In this document: positions 6,354 through 7,980 of the stretch, one piece after another
How positions within the stretch are numbered: the first letter of the stretch is position 1
How the letters are laid out: the number at the start of each line of letters is the position of its first letter
Assembly: GCA_031282125.1 (NCBI GenBank)
Contig: JAITEH010000067.1
Coordinates: forward strand, 1-7,980
Source: Campylobacteraceae bacterium
GTDB lineage: Bacteria > Campylobacterota > Campylobacteria > Campylobacterales > Campylobacteraceae
Direction: 5' to 3'
DNA length: 7,980 nt
Translations under genes and position numbers: made by a program
Notes under the pieces: model-generated
Told to the model about the DNA's origin: nothing
The model's input: the letters and a program-made list of their open reading frames with translations, nothing else
Database searches by the model: none

Positions 6354-7066
6354 TACTGGCGGCTAACTTCAAAGCAAACCATACAAGAGAGAGTACGGCA
6401 AGCTACTTGGAGGCTCTGAATCTCTTTTTGGACGCATATCAAACATCCTGCGACGTTAGGGTATTTCCTGCCATAAGTTCGCTTTTTAGAGACGATTTGT
6501 ATTCGCACATAAAACTCGGCGCGCAAAATTTTTATCCCGCGGTAAGCGGCGCATATACGGGCGAAATAGGCGCGCAGCAGTTGGGCGAATTTGGCGTTAA
6601 AAGCGTTTTGATAGGACACAGCGAAAGAAGAGTTACTCTGAAAGAAACGCAAGAGTTTATAGCTAAAAAATTTGCTTTTGCCAAAGAGAACGGCTGGGAG
6701 ATTATCTACTGCATAGGCGAGCCAAAAGATGTGAGAGATAATGGCTTTGAAGCTGTCATGGAGTATCTTTGGAGTGAATTTGACGGTGTAGATATAGATT
6801 ATGACAGATTTTGCGTGGCTTATGAGCCAATTTGGGCAATTGGAACTGGAGTGAGCGCAAAAGCTCTTGACATAGCTCAAGTTTTGGACGCGCTGAAAAG
6901 CAGACTGCACAGTACCGCTTTACTTTACGGCGGAAGCGTGAATGCTGAAAATCTATCTTCCATTATATCGCTCACATCATGCGGCGGCGCATTAATCGGA
7001 AATGCCGCTTTGGATGCGGCAAACTTTTGCAAACTCATACAAATAGCGCAAAATGTACAAAAATAA
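6350..7066 (+). CDS. tpiA: Triosephosphate isomerase
   Basis: TIM-barrel dimer that interconverts dihydroxyacetone phosphate and glyceraldehyde 3-phosphate. All catalytic elements are present: N6 and K8 in AANFKAN, H90 in LIGHSERR, and E159 in [12 protein letters not shown] with the intact flexible loop 6. The phosphate loop LYGGSVN (192-198) is also canonical. At 238 residues it is a little shorter than the usual 250 or so; a short form is, as far as I recall, normal for Campylobacterota. The last phosphate-contacting loop reads GALIGNAAL instead of the common GALVGGASL, with Asn218 in place of the second glycine; the contacts there are largely main chain, so activity is probably kept. The ATG sits on the pgk stop (4-bp overlap), and the only nearby purine-rich stretch is the GAAGAAGAA of the pgk end. 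Together with gap and pgk it forms a triose-phosphate module. Confidence 0.95.
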   Translation: MILAANFKANHTRESTASYLEALNLFLDAYQTSCDVRVFPAISSLFRDDLYSHIKLGAQNFYPAVSGAYTGEIGAQQLGEFGVKSVLIGHSERRVTLKETQEFIAKKFAFAKENGWEIIYCIGEPKDVRDNGFEAVMEYLWSEFDGVDIDYDRFCVAYEPIWAIGTGVSAKALDIAQVLDALKSRLHSTALLYGGSVNAENLSSIISLTSCGGALIGNAALDAANFCKLIQIAQNVQK

Positions 7067-7903
<837 letters not shown>

Positions 7904-7906
7904 AAT

Positions 7907-7980
7907 ATGAAGATTTTATACGTAGATATGGACGGCGTGCTTGTGGATTACGAATCGGGCGTATCTGCTCAAAGCGAAGA
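7907..7980 (+). CDS. HAD-superfamily phosphatase, N-terminal fragment (possible 5'-nucleotidase type)
   Basis: Only the first 24 codons are in the window. They begin MKILYVDMDGVLVDYESG, a clear HAD motif I (DxDGVL, nucleophile D7 and acid/base D9). The form VDMDGVLVD with a following tyrosine or phenylalanine resembles the 5'(3')-deoxyribonucleotidase (NT5C-like) group, but 24 residues cannot settle the substrate. The ATG is 3 nt after the fabI stop, with AAGAG within the fabI end as possible ribosome site, so it is probably the next operon gene. The rest lies beyond the right edge. Confidence 0.75.
   Translation, partial: MKILYVDMDGVLVDYESGVSAQSE

Noticed and set aside
6188..6910. 240-codon open frame on the minus strand across the pgk/tpiA junction
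   Set aside because: It lies entirely opposite two well-supported genes, has no recognisable motif and a cysteine/serine-rich composition typical of an antisense shadow.

Overview
The window looks like ordinary chromosomal housekeeping DNA from a Campylobacterota (epsilonproteobacterial) genome. Three things point there. The gap-pgk-tpiA-fabI gene order is the one I know from Campylobacter and relatives. The malate:quinone oxidoreductase matches the Campylobacter/Helicobacter type. Codon use (ATA, AGA, TTT, AAA preferred), A/T-rich short spacers and tightly packed genes also fit. I cannot fix the genus.

Left arm (1-3890, all minus strand), in transcription order: rsfS (ribosome silencing factor), dapE (diaminopimelate/lysine pathway, overlapping rsfS by 11 bp), ridA (imine deaminase), a stand-alone class I glutamine amidotransferase, and, after a 140-bp gap, mqo, which runs off the left edge. 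The first four are close enough to be one transcript. The mqo gap carries candidate promoter elements and a 14-bp tandem repeat, so mqo may have its own control.

Centre (3891-4082): a 192-bp divergent promoter region between rsfS and gap. It is very A/T rich and holds a reasonable sigma70-type promoter for rsfS, a weaker set of elements for gap, and a 20-bp imperfect palindrome overlapping the rsfS -10 region.

Right arm (4083-7980, all plus strand): gap, pgk (GTG start), tpiA (ATGA overlap with pgk), fabI, and the first 24 codons of a HAD-superfamily phosphatase, most likely one operon. The three triose-phosphate enzymes catalyse consecutive, reversible steps of lower glycolysis/gluconeogenesis. 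FabI is the last reductive step of fatty-acid elongation. The only sizeable spacer, between gap and pgk, contains a 9-bp hairpin and a repeat of the last bases of gap.

I see no mobile element, CRISPR array, tRNA, rRNA, frameshift or convincing intrinsic terminator, and no undescribed defence or biosynthetic system. The points worth a second look are small: the missing nadD between gap and rsfS, non-classical cofactor-pocket residues in GAPDH, the gap-pgk hairpin and repeat, the mqo upstream repeat, and the intergenic palindrome.
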